Assembly (NCBI GenBank): GCA_024196135.1
Contig: JAMQCK010000026.1
Location: 104,076-168,075 of the forward strand
Reading direction: 5' to 3'
Length of the DNA: 64,000 nucleotides
Origin: Pleurotus ostreatus/Saccharomyces cerevisiae fusant
Taxonomy: Eukaryota; Opisthokonta
Below, piece after piece: positions 43,162 to 54,343 of this stretch. A model generated the notes under the pieces. That model did no database searches, was not told the origin of the DNA, and saw only the letters and a list, made by a program, of their open reading frames with translations. The position numbers and the translations under genes are program-made. Positions within the stretch are counted from its first letter, which is position 1. Each line of letters begins with the position of its first letter.

Positions 43162-45371
43162 CTACTCATCCTCAACCTCCCCGATATTCAACCCCCTCAC
43201 CCCCTTCAGCCCCATCTTCCCCACCGTCTGCTTCCTCAGCGTCGGCAACTGCGGACTCGGCCACCCCAAGCCCTCATACACAAACACCGCCGCCCGATCC
43301 ACCAGCCCCTGCGCCGTCCACTTCATCTTCCCCACATACTGCTTGTAGAAGCCCATCCACGCGCGGTACGCCTTGCCCTTAATGCCCTTCGGCACCTTCG
43401 CGATCGCGGGGCGCAGGATCTCGCGCATCTGCTGCAGCTGGGGCTCCGCGGGCGGCGGCAGGGGCGCGATGGGCAGCTCGGCGATCTCGCGGTTGGACAA
43501 AAAGAAGCGCTCGGCGGGGTCGAGGATGATGACGCCGCGGCCGGAGGTGCCGGCGCGCGCGGTGCGGCCAAGGCGGTGGATGTAGTCTTGAGGGGTTCCC
43601 GGGACGCCGATCTGGAGGACGAGGGAGACGCTGGGTGGGGTTAGCGGAGCTTCGAGATCAATGATAAGGCGAAAACGTACTTGGGGAAGTCCATACCGCG
43701 CGCGGTCACGTCGGACGAGACCATTATTCCCGTCTTCGTGTTCTTGAAGGCATCTGCGGTCCGCGTACGCGTCGACTGTGAAAGCCTGCTATGCATCGGC
43801 CAGACCTGAGGGAGACCAGCGACTTCCTGGAGCGCTGCGGCTGCCCAGGCGGTCTGGTTTGCCGTCGGGAAGAACATCATAACCTTTGCCAGACCTTGCA
43901 TGCTCTTGATCTCCTCGAAAAGGATGGACAGCGCAACGGGGAGTGAGTCCTCGAAGCGAACCTCCACGACATTCTGGGGGACTGCGAACTTGGTGAGTCT
44001 CCCCGCTGAACTGTGTCCGCGAATCAAGCCTACCATGCTTGTGCGTGTTCTGCTCATTCTCCGGAATGGTTGAGATCAACTTATAGTTCGAGCTCAGCGT
44101 CGCCTTGATGATCTGCGAGAGAACATCCCAGTGAGCGTACATCCCCCCTCCCACATCCCCAGACCACCCACCTGCTTCACACTATCATCCATAGTCGCAC
44201 TATAAAACAGCGTCTGCCGCCGCTGCACCGCCGGATCCGGCAAATACGAACGAATCGAGTCCAACTGCGGCTTGAACCCCGCGTCCAGCATCCGGTCCGC
44301 CTCGTCGTACACGACGAACTGCAGCGCGCGGAACTTCGGGCCCGCGCGATTGTTCTGCAGGTGGTCGTTGAGCCGGCCGGGCGTGGCGACGAGGATGTCG
44401 CAGCGGTCGCGGAGGATGCGGCTGGCTTCGGTGGACATACTGGGTGGGGTGGGGTCAGTGAGGGTGGGTGAGGGAGGTAGGAGGAATACGTACTTGGTTC
44501 CTCCGATGGCGGTGGCGACGCGGAAGGGAGAGCCTTTGAGGAGGGGTATGCATTCATTCTGTATCTGACGCAACGTTGTCAGTGTCACCGTTCCTCGCTG
44601 TGACCATGAGGCATACCTGAATTGCAAGGTCGCGAGTCGGGGTGACGATGAGGGCCGCAAAGGTATCGCCAGGAAGTGCGCTCTCTTGTTGGCGCAGCTT
44701 CTCTACGATGGGAATCAAGAACGCCAGAGTTTTGCCTGACATATGGTCAGTCGTGGAACGAGGGGTGAAAGATGATCGCGTACCCGTTCCAGTCTTGGCC
44801 TGAACGACGAGGTCGTGACCTTCCAGCGAGTGCTTTGACGCAGGCTCAGTACCTAAAGCAAAAGGTTAAGACGACAGCATACCTGGATTGTGGCGGCTAA
44901 GCAAACAGTCAGGATATGAATGGGCGTTCAACGACAAAGGAGCTCACCCTGAACAGGGCTCATGAACCTAACAGCGTCTGGTTAGTTTACTTTTCCTTCT
45001 CAGCGATTATAAAATGGACATGCAACGTACTCGTGCCTAATCGCAGCCTTCGTAGCTGCCGAAATCGGTGCATCCGCGAACCTAGTATCCGTAACATGCG
45101 CCGTAAATGGCACCGTCGTGGGTCCGGTGTGGCCTGTGTGGCGAGCTCCTTCGTGATGCGGACGCCCACGGTGCGGGGGTCCTTGATGAGGAGGTCCTTG
45201 ATGAGGAAGTCCTTGCGCTCCGTTCAGCGGCGCATCCTCACGCGGCGGCCTCGGTCCTCCACGCCCCCGACCGCGCCCACCACGACCCCTTCCACGACCC
45301 CCGCGTCCGCCGCCTGGGGCCCCATTAGCTTGACCTTGACCCTCAGGAGCGCCGTTTCTTGTGGGAGGCAT
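43162..45371 (-). CDS. DEAD-box RNA helicase, Mss116-like, with RGG-rich N-terminus
   Basis: This is an ATP-dependent RNA helicase of the Mss116 group, usually mitochondrial and acting on intron splicing and translation. The start [14 protein letters not shown] is followed by RGG-type repeats ([19 protein letters not shown]) and HQGPPH repeats. The core begins [19 protein letters not shown], then motif I AKTGTGKT (split by an intron), Ib TPGRLNDHL, motif II DEAD in [16 protein letters not shown] in [28 protein letters not shown] and [12 protein letters not shown]. The C-terminal extension [18 protein letters not shown] is an Mss116 hallmark. Unlike its paralogue at 48517-50651 it has no obvious mitochondrial presequence. 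About nine exons. Confidence 0.92.
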
Positions 45372-46077
45372 GGTTGAGTGAGGAAGTGATTCTAGATTCT
45401 ATGGATATTTTGTGAAAGGCGCTCTGGTTGGGCGTCCGGGGATGATGGTAGTGAGGAAGGAGGAATATAGCGATTTCCGCGCGATCGCGATCGCGCTTGT
45501 ACAGGCGCGCGCCGCGCGTCGCGCGCGTGTGGACACGCGTACGTAATCTGGACATCATGACCTTCTCGACGACAACGAGCTTCAGCAAATGCTCAGAGCA
45601 GGAGTGCTCAGGTGCGACTTCGAATTCGGGCCACATGGTGTTGGGGATCAGGGACATATGAATGTCGGACTCGGAATCGAAGGTTTCCTCGGCGAGCAGT
45701 CACTCGTCAAGCCCTTTCAGGCGCCTCCCATGCCACTCGTCCGGAGAATCACGATGCAGCTGCAAACACACCCGCTTTCCGATCTTTCAGAGGGCTCATC
45801 TTTCGACGGCCGTCTGTTCAAAGGCAGCCGACCCTCAAAGGATCCGTTCATGAATGCATGAAGAGGTGAGTGCCACTGATGCGCCATCAAACCGTGACCT
45901 TCATAACCGGCGCGCTCCAGCGCTCAGATCTCAGACCCGCCATCGTCTCTCCTTCAGTGCAGTCATCACACACTCTTCCCGCCAAGGTCCTCGCTTTATC
46001 CTCCAGACGCGACGACGGTTTCTTGCGCGACTTGAACCGAGAAGACCTACCGTCCCTTCAGCCGGTGCACTGTGGAC
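45372..46077. other. Divergent region upstream of the MYND gene; possible extra 5' exons
   Basis: About 700 bases between helicase and MYND starts. A 90-codon frame starts at 45589 (MLRAGVLRCDFEF), and a perfect donor GTGAGT lies at 45863 with an acceptor ending at 45921, followed by an open stretch to 46115. These pieces look transcribed but cannot be joined to the MYND frame by any junction I can find, so they may be a 5' UTR or a small separate gene. Confidence 0.35.
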
Positions 46078-48320
46078 ATGTGCGACCATCCTCATTCGAA
46101 GAGGCTCTCAATTAGCCGGGCAGCCTGCGCAGATATGAGAAGCCTCCTCATAGCACTGGAACGTCTCGCTCGCGATCCCGAATGCAACTCTAGCAAAACG
46201 CACTTGGCCGAAGCTCAGACCATCCTTCGTCGAGGACAAGCGCTGCGACTACTACGCGAGGACTTCCAGCCGTCTGACTTCTCATCTCTGGTCAAGAGCA
46301 TGCGAGGCTGGTACGCACAAACGATCGGGGACATGCTCCTATGCTATGCTATCTGGTTCAGTGTATCGACTTCCAAGAAGTACGCCGCTCTAGCTGAATA
46401 CGCACCCGCGTCATTCTCCGATGTATTCCGGTGGTTTGAACTAGTCCATCCAAGAAATGACTGTCTCCACCAAGGGTACCCTGACCGGAGTGATGTCTGC
46501 TTTCCCCTATCGCAATTCTTCGTGTTCACCGAAGATCTCATGCGCGGGATGTACCCATACCTAGTCGACCATCCCCACAGCCTGCGCCTTATCCTTGACC
46601 TGTGGCTGAACCAGAGCAAACACATTCGCGTCACTACGTTCCAGGCTGCGGGGATGATGTGTAACTTCGCAAACGCTTCGCTGCAGCTTTTCGAGGAGAT
46701 GTCCAAGGCCGAGGGCGGACAAGACTACTTCGTGGGCGAGATGCTCCGCCTCTTCAAGGGTCACAGCCGGCGTCGTGTCCTGCGTGCTATCTGCGGGAAC
46801 GTATCTTTTCTCCGAAAACTCAAGCCTAAAGAGGATGTCTTTAAGGCTTGGGGAAATCAGTTAGGACTGGCCAGAGCGATCGTAGGAACACCGCATTTCC
46901 GCGGCATCGTGGCGCCTAAGGTCTTCGTCGATATGTCAATTTCTGCAGCGAGTTATGCGACGCAATTTCCTACAGAGAGACGCATGCAGCATACTGCAGG
47001 CGAAGCTCTGCGGATGCTCGCCACGCTTTGCTGGCAGTCCCCGCATACTGTGAACCTGTCTCGCGCGATCAAGGCGGGCGTATTCTCATTGCTTGTCGAC
47101 TATGCGAAGATGCGGCGCCTCACTGGCAGCGAGGCCTCTGTCGATGACGACTTCGTAGTGAAGCTGGCGTCCACGCTGACGCAGGCGACGATGCTCAAGG
47201 CATTCCACGCACGCCATAGCGATCTGCTGTCGCCCGAACTCACGGACGCGTTCGTCGAAGAGAAGATCAGGAGCGTGCTCCGCGCTTACAGGACCCTCTG
47301 GCCACAGTTTGTTCTCTTACAGCAATCGAAGGACTGGAAGCAGAGTATACCTTGCTCCCTTTCCTCGGTATGGCCTCTCTCTCAACGAGGAAGTACGTGA
47401 CTGATACCTCCATTAGCACCCCCCGCATTTCTCTTCTAACCTTCGATTCTGCCGCTGCGGGCAGCGTGCGTACTGCTCGGAGAAATGTCAGCGCGAGGAC
47501 TGGCAAGAATACGGTCATCATCGAAGATGCGACTGGCGCCAATTTGCCTCGGATCGCGATGGTACGTGCAGAGGCTCGATAATCACACCGTTCGTGTTGT
47601 TGACTGGTCCACGATCAGGCATCACCGACCCCAAGAACGTCCTCTTTCGCTTGTGGCTCGCGAAGCGTGTGATAGAGCGGAACAGCGTCGCCATCGCCAT
47701 GGTCATCAACGCGAGCTGGAGGGAAGCTGCGAAACAGTGGGTCCTTTCTACGCGAGCGGATGCTTGATGTCGGTCGTACTCACGATTTCATTAGGATATA
47801 CTCGTCTGATCCTCTCGAGCTACCCCATCCCTTCATCGTCGTAGACCTGACGGACGTCCCTCCCGATCACCGCGCCGCGGACGACTTTGCCTTCCGCTGT
47901 GAAGTTAGGGCCGTGGTGGTGGACAAGCTGCCTGAGCTCGTCCACGCCTACGACGAATTTCATGATTCGTACGACATCCACTATGATACCTGTGATGCCA
48001 AGCACGACGTTGGCGATGCCCCACACGACTCTGGCGAGGCCCGCCATGACTCTGGCGATGCCCACGACGCCCACCAGGACATCAACGATGCCCACCAGGA
48101 GCCGGGCCCGCCAGACGCAGCCGACGCCTCTCCAATTTCCTTTGTCTGCATGCCGCCTTCAGCGCTGACGCGCGTGAAGTTCCGCGTCGGAGATCACGTC
48201 GTGGAGCGCTTCGTGCCGTACATGTTCGACTGGGCGTCTTGTTTGATGGAGACAACGAAGATGCAGGGTTGCCGAGTATTGCTGTCTGAGCCTTGCGACG
48301 CATCTGACTGGACCTATTGA
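46078..48320 (+). CDS. MYND-type zinc finger protein, basidiomycete type
   Basis: This is a four-exon model of about 690 residues. The first exon is a long helical region (MRSLLIALERLARDPE, LREDFQPSDFSSLVK, SLRLILDLWLNQSKHIR, FLRKLKPKEDVFKAWGNQL) typical of the expanded mushroom MYND family. A 49-nt intron joins it to the finger: FCRCGQRAYCSEKCQREDW then QEYGHHRRC, which has the CxC variant of the third cysteine pair; the first pair is only partly visible. A downstream region GITDPKNVLFRLWLAKR leads to DPLELPHPFIVVDLTDVPPD and a His/Asp-rich repeat before the C-terminus. MYND fingers mediate protein interactions; targets are unknown. The start could instead be 46135. Confidence 0.75.
47959..48110 (+). 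repeat. Imperfect 21-bp coding repeat (His/Asp-rich)
   Basis: Within the MYND gene, about five degenerate copies encode heptads of the type A-x-H-D-S-G-D, e.g. AKHDVGD, APHDSGE, ARHDSGD, followed by AHQD and AHQE variants. Confidence 0.7.
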
Positions 48321-48516
48321 ACGCGCTATAGAATGTATTATTGCTGCTATAAAGTATTATGATTCTACTTGGATTACCAAACACAACGTTTAAATCTGCT
48401 GGCAAGGTAAGAGAGTAACGCCCACCGCAAGTGCGTGTTGCGATATGATTCGGAGAATGAGCCACGCTCTCTACACAAAACCCTTGCACATCATTATCCA
48501 AGGCTCCGATGACGAG

Positions 48517-50651
48517 CTACCCAGCCTTCGCTCTCTTCCGCGAGTGCTTATCCCACTTCGCCTTCTTCTCCTTTGCCTGCTCCTTCGTCTCCAGATCCTC
48601 ATCCCTCACAACATCCACCCCACGTACTTCACCCAGCCGCAGCATCGTCGCCACGCTCTTGGCAATTGGCGGCGCATAATCCAGATGCCATCCGAGCCCT
48701 CCTACTACGTAGTCCAGTCCCTCTTCGACGAGTCGTGTGCGCGACCAGCGAAGGTGGTGCGTCTGCGAGGCGTAGTAGCTAAGCCAGGCGCGATAGGCGT
48801 CTGCCTTTACGTCCGCTGGGATCTTGGAAAACGTTGCGGCGACCGAGTCGGTCAGGAGTTGTAGCCGGTCCGCAGGGATGGAAGGTGCCTGTTTGAGAGG
48901 AAGACGTCGTATCTGTGGGAGGGAAAGGAAATATTGCTCGGAGGGGTCGAGGACGATGACGCCACGACCAGAGGCACCCGCACGAGCAGTGCGGCCTAGA
49001 CGGTGAATGTACTGGTCCGCGTCGTTCGGCACACCGACCTGCAGCACCAGAGTGACGCTGCAAAAATTCATCTCAAGTCGCGGGAGGTTTTGCGCCATGG
49101 CTGTACAATCACGTACCCTGGAAAATCCATCCCCCTCGCGGTCACATCAGACGAGACGAGGATAGCACTCTCAGCCTTCCTGAACGCTTCGGCGACGTAG
49201 TTGCGCTTCTGCATAGTCATCCTGCCGTGGATGTCGTACACCTCTGAAAGCCCTTTGATACGCTTGAGGACCGCTGTCGCCCAGTCCACTTGCCGGGTTG
49301 TGGGCAGAAAGACTATGGCCTTAGAGGTCGATTTCTTCTCCGAGCCGACGATCGCATGCTCCTTTATGTCATCTTGGAGCACCGAGATGGCGACCGGGAA
49401 GGAGTCCACAAACGATGCGAGATGGTATGATTGAGGAACTGGACAAAAATGAGGTCGCATCTCGATGCTATTGGTGAACGAATAAGCTCTTACCATGTTC
49501 ATGCGTGCCAGCCTCGTCTTCACTGAACGTCTTGATGAACTCGAACGAGGACTGCAGGTGCGTCGACGCGACCTGCACATTGGCTGAGCACTGTTCGTAG
49601 GATACATATGCCCAAGCACACTGCATACCTGCTTGACGTCGTCGTCGATAGTCGCGCTATACATCAACGTCTGCCTTGCAGCATCTCCCGTCTGCGGCAA
49701 AAGCTCGACGATCGCATCCAGCTCCCGCTTGAAGCCCTCTTCAAGCAAGCGATCCACTTCGTCGTATACGATCGTAGACACGCTTGACAATCGCGCAGAG
49801 ACGTCGGGACTTGACAAGTGGTCCAAAAGTCTGCCTGGGGTGGCGACGAGGATGTCGCCGCCTCGCAGTAGCTGCCTCCGCTCCTCTTTGATGCTGCCCC
49901 CCGCTTGTCAGTACCAGCACTATACAAGACCTATACACATACTCCGTTCCACCCACCGCACGCCTGACGGAGTATTCTGATCCTTCTAACAAGCGGCGCG
50001 CCTGCGCTTCAATCTGTGGCAGAAGTCAGTGAGCATTGCCTTCTTTGATAGTGCTGTACGCACCTGCAAGGCAAGGTCACGCGTAGGTGCAATGATCAGG
50101 GCGGCTACACCTTCGCCTGGTGGCTTCCCTTGCAATTTCTCGACTGCGGGGACCAAGTACGCAAGGGTCTTTCCTATACAACAGGCATTTAAGCATCGCA
50201 GTAGCTGACGGGTTCAGCTTCGCCTCACCAGTTCCGGTCTTCGCCTGTACAAGGAGGTCCTTGTTCTGTAGGGCTGGCTTCGATAATAGTAAATAATTAG
50301 CTCATTCAAGGAGAAAAGAGGCTTACCACAAGGCTGGCAGCTTCGAGGAACAAGTCAGCAGACACGTTAGTCGCGAAGGGCAACGAACTGACATTGCACC
50401 TCCGTAAGAAGACTAGAATTTGTCAGCTCTTAGCTAGTGCGCTTCAAGATAGCACTAAAGTTCTCCTACCTATGGGGTATATTCGCCTTCAGGCTAGCAG
50501 AGAGCGGCGCGTCTGCAAACCGCTGCTTGCTCAGAAGTTTGCTCGCGTGTTCACGGCGAATCGCCAGAGGGCTGGAGAACGCGCGCCATGATGTTTTCGA
50601 GATGAGTGTCCGTGTGCGTAAAGGAGAAGAGAGTCTAGTAAGGCATAGCAT
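48517..50651 (-). CDS. DEAD-box RNA helicase, Mss116-like, mitochondrial, with DEVD motif II
   Basis: This is a paralogue of the helicase at 43162-45371. The N-terminus MLCLTRLSSPLRTRTLIS then KTSWRAF is a strong mitochondrial presequence, followed by the same entry block RFADAPLSASLKANIPH. Motif I is AKTGTGKT, again split by an intron. Motif II reads DEVD (TIVYDEVDRLLEEGF) instead of DEAD, motif III SAT (MYSATIDDDV), [23 protein letters not shown] and [12 protein letters not shown]. The C-terminal extension has AYRAWLSYYASQTHHLRW and a Lys-rich tail (EKKAKWDKHSRKRAKAG). About ten exons. Likely role: mitochondrial RNA folding or group I/II intron splicing. Confidence 0.92.
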
Positions 50652-51205
50652 CAGGTGTTGTGGGAAGAGGGATTGGCCGGAGAAGGAGGCTACGAAATGA
50701 TTTCGGCAAGTTCCGTTGCGTGACTTCCACTTGCGTGACGTTGCGTGACATTGGGTTCGACTTCGAGATCAAGCACTAGCAGCTGCCAGACTGCCTGAAC
50801 GACGGTAAGTATATCCATCCAAGCGACACAGACGGCAAGCGAGGAGCACAGAAAACCAACGAGCGTACTGCGGCCGATGAAGCTGCCATACGTCTGCCAC
50901 GAAGCGGGCAATTCATAGTTGAGTCAATGTGGTATTCATGGAAGCCGTCAGCAAATCTATGGTAACGTAGCAGAGTCTCGTAACGTAGGGTGTAGAGGAC
51001 GGCGTAGTCCGTAAGTGTACAAGCAGGCGGGGCAGCCAGGCTTACAAAGGATAGAAGGACAACAGGACGTGTATACAGGCAGGCAACAATATTCGTCACA
51101 AACTTGGGCTCGAAAACCCAGGGTATCAGTACAAAGAGAGGACGGGTCGACGGAGGGAAAGTTCATGGGAGGTGGCCGCGAAGAGGCGCATCAAGGATAG
51201 GCTTC
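50652..51205. other. Intergenic region between the cupredoxin 3' end and the helicase promoter
   Basis: About 555 bases, with the helicase promoter on the left and the cupredoxin 3' flank on the right. TGAGTCA occurs near 50918. No gene is supported. Confidence 0.4.
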
Positions 51206-52051
51206 TTACAGGAAGGCGAGGCTCACGCCGACAGCGCTGAGGAAGCCAGCCAGCTTCGAGGCACTGCCAACGGTGAGCCCAAGCACACCGTTGCTGCCAG
51301 TCTCGCTCGAGGTATGGGCCGTGGCCGACCGGGTGGCGGAGCGCGACGAGGAGGACGAAGACGAGTCGGAGTCAGAGTCAGAGCCGTTAAGGCGCTCTGC
51401 GTTGCGCTGAAAGACGAATATACGTGAGCTGCTGTAAATGGCGCGCAGAGCAAGAAGCTGTACTCACAGTGAACGCCTCCAGGTTCTCGTAATCGCTGTC
51501 ATTCACGTTGATACCACCGACACCGCCCTCGCCGCAGGTGTTGTAGTCGTAGAACCAGAGCGTCTGGTTCTCGATCTGCGGGGTGATGGGCACGGACAGC
51601 TGCGTGATAGCGGTGAAGTTTCCCGCGTCCCGGAAGCCAGAGTCGAACCCGTTGATGGTCGAGTTGGCGAGATTGGCGGGGATGCAGGGCGAGGCGAACA
51701 GGCTCTGCGTCACTGCGGAAATCATGAGTGGTTGTGAGAGGGAACCTAAAAGAAGTACTTGCCAGTGTGGTTCCCCTGTGTGACTGCGAGTGTAAAAGGT
51801 TAGCGTTGCAGCGGACTGCCGACCAGTATAGGGCGTACAGTTGAAGAAAACAATGTCGTTCAACTGCGCAGTGACCTGTTGCGGCTGAAAGACCGCGGAC
51901 GCGTTGTCCGACGTGTTCCCGCCGACCTGAATCCAAATATCTCTTGCCGCAGCGAGCGACGCGAGTCCAGAAAGAGCCTGCAAGCGTTCATTAATATGAG
52001 GGACCGGTGGGTAGTCGCAAGACGCACAACGACGCTGAGCGCGGAGACCAT
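51206..52051 (-). CDS. Secreted, GPI-anchored cupredoxin-like protein
   Basis: This is a five-exon gene for about 205 residues. MVSALSVVALSGLASLAAA is a signal peptide. The cupredoxin fold follows: IWIQVGGNTSDNASAVFQP, LNDIVFFNFTQGNHTVTQS (histidine ligand), SLFASPCIPANLAN (cysteine near the usual ligand loop) and QTLWFYDYNTCGEGGVGGI. Many N-glycosylation sites occur. A Ser/Asp-rich stalk (GSDSDSDSSSSSSRS) leads to a hydrophobic C-terminal tail (KLAGFLSAVGVSLAFL) typical of GPI attachment. Extracellular serine-rich cupredoxins are common in fungal cell walls; copper binding is probable but unproven. One intron has a GC donor (CACTG|GCAAGT), needed to keep the conserved NHTVTQS block. Confidence 0.88.
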
Positions 52052-53525
52052 GTTGGCTATCAGGGCTTATGGGCGGGAAGACGGTGGTGGTGAAGACCAA
52101 GAAGGAGCGTGGATGAGAGCGCGGGTTTGTTGCGGTTTCCTCGTGTTGCAGAAGACAACGTAAAACTTCCTTCCCCGCGCTCTGTCCGCGCTATTTTCCC
52201 GCGTCTCCCGACATGCTGACCAGGAACGGGCGGGCGAGGATAAGATAGTGATGAAGGACTGATGTCATTTGCAGCCGATGGGTGATTTTCAGAACAATTG
52301 TGACTGTCACCATCAAGCTGGAAGTTCAACATATCCACCTGGTCCTCGAGCTGTAGATGCTCAATTGCAAGACACAATAGGGACGATGCCAGAGGCGTTC
52401 TGTCTGTGCGAGGCCAACGAAGCGACGAAGGGAAAACAAATTCACGATGCCCCCGCTGTCAGCGAAAATATCTAATTGCTCACGACCGTGAAGTCACAAT
52501 TAGCCGCAGTCCAGAGCAATTCGCAGGGTCGCCTTGCGAATGGAAATGCAGCTGCGTCCAGCTGCTGCTCAGCACTCAGTATTCATGTCGGTGTCCCGAA
52601 AGGCAGAGCATACCTTGGGGGTGGCTAGACATCAGTCTCTATGTTGAGTGGTGCGCAAGTACACCCCGACGATCAAACGTCGTATAGCGCTATCAGAAGG
52701 CAGACAGCACCAACCGCAATAGTTGGCGAGTAACTGCCGCAAGCAACAGCGAAGTAGCAATAAGGGTCTGGATGGCCACACTTAGCCGCTGAGCGCTGAG
52801 CGTTGAGAAAAAATCAACTCGGCTTCGGAGCACTTCGTCCGCCCCGCGAGTGATGGAGCGGTGATGCGCGTTGATGCGCCGCCTGTGATTCGGATATTCC
52901 CGTGTCACGCAGTCTCCGAGCAGCTCCTCACCTTCCGGCCTCCTGCACTCGATGTGCGCCACATATATCGGTCTTGAGAGTGCTCAAGGTGAGTCATCAT
53001 TACAGCTCGCGGACAAGGTCCGAGTATCGGCATTGCGGCCTTACTCTGCAGAAGAGAGACCGTAGGCGTGACAGGCATGTTCAACTTTTGTGACGCGGCG
53101 TGGGTGGGCGGCAGACGCCGAGAATCACGTTTCCGCTGACGACGTGCCTAGTTTATTATCTCTCAACGCTCAGCGCTCAGCGACTAAGTGTGGCCGTCCT
53201 GAGCCTAAGATGCGCGGCGAGGCAGTCGAAAAAGTCACCGTACAGACGTGCAGTGAGGCGCAATCTCTCAGGTGAGTGGGAGGGAGGACAGATGAAGGGC
53301 TGATCACAGCACCCACCATCCGAGCCTACGTGCGGTGCTCGTACTGCAGCATAAAGGAACCCTTTCCACGGGGCATCGATGACTGCAAAGCATAGAGCTC
53401 CTGGCAAAGCTTGGCATGCATGGCATAGATTTCGATTGCGCATGAGATGATACAGGGCGATACCAAAGCTCGTGGGTGCATAGGAGGGGGGCGGAGCATA
53501 GCGAAGGGACATCGGAGCGACACGC
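52052..53525. other. Intergenic region holding a long inverted repeat
   Basis: About 1.5 kb without a supported gene. The left end is the cupredoxin promoter and the right end the eL36 3' region. Most of the right half is occupied by the 430-bp inverted-repeat element described separately. Confidence 0.5.
52770..53199. mobile_element. 430-bp element with 39-bp inverted ends (probable non-autonomous transposon)
   Basis: The left arm (52770-52808) starts GGATGGCCACACTTAG and contains CGCTGAGCGCTGAG. The right arm (53161-53199) is its reverse complement with two mismatches out of 39. The 352-base centre has no coding potential I can support. No clear target duplication is visible, so the exact ends are uncertain. 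Confidence 0.6.
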
Positions 53526-54044
53526 TTAGTGCGCGCGACGGCTCTCCTGGATGATCGTGCCGAGCTCCTCGAGCTTGCGCTTGGAGCGCAAGAGCGTGCC
53601 GAGACGCTTCTTCGTGAGCTTGCGCGCCTTCTTGTCCTGTACAAGGTATGAGACGAAGACCAAGGGGGAAGATCTGCACCACGCACCTTGGAGTTCCTCA
53701 ACAACTCCATCACTCGCCTCTCGTACGGCGAGAACCCAGCGACCTCACGGATGACCGAGCGAACGAACTGAAAGTTAATGATCAGTTAAGTTCCGCGTCA
53801 GCTTCGACTGCGACGCACCTTGTTCTTCTCCGAGAGGCGGCCCTTCATGTGCGAAGGCTTGGCCTTCTTTTCAACTGGAGATCGGTTAGCGCATCGCGCG
53901 GCCTAACGCGCACGATCCACATACTGGGCGTGGTGGGGTGGCCGCGCTGGCCCGGAAGACCATATCGGAGGTCTACGAGCAGCACCTCGTTAGCATCGTC
54001 CCCCATCGCAGCATAATAACGCTCTACGCACTGGAGCGGACCAT
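53526..54044 (-). CDS. RPL36: 60S ribosomal protein eL36
   Basis: This is a ribosomal protein of about 100 residues. Five exons are inferred, with a tiny first exon (ATG GTC CGC TCC A) joined to [16 protein letters not shown], then [36 protein letters not shown] then MELLRNSK, and [20 protein letters not shown] then [13 protein letters not shown]. This covers the whole eL36 fold with the usual length. The small first exon is typical of fungal ribosomal genes. No snoRNA boxes were found in its introns. Confidence 0.96.
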
Positions 54045-54343
54045 TTTCTCGGAGTCTTGACGAGATCGTTTGCTTGACGGCGACGGGCACAATTTCCCTG
54101 CGCGCCAGCCGTACGGCCGAATCGGGAAATAATTCACGTGCGCTGTGGCTGAAAAGACGAACTGCAATCGCGTGACTCGAGCTCGGCAAACTCCGATCCC
54201 ACTGGTTTGTGGGTCCAACCACTCTATATCACCTATTGACGACTGTCCGTCCCGTCAAGATATATCTACTATCTACCGTGAATGTACTATAGTGAAGCGT
54301 GCTTACGGATATAATGATAATATGCGATGTTACAGACAAAAAA

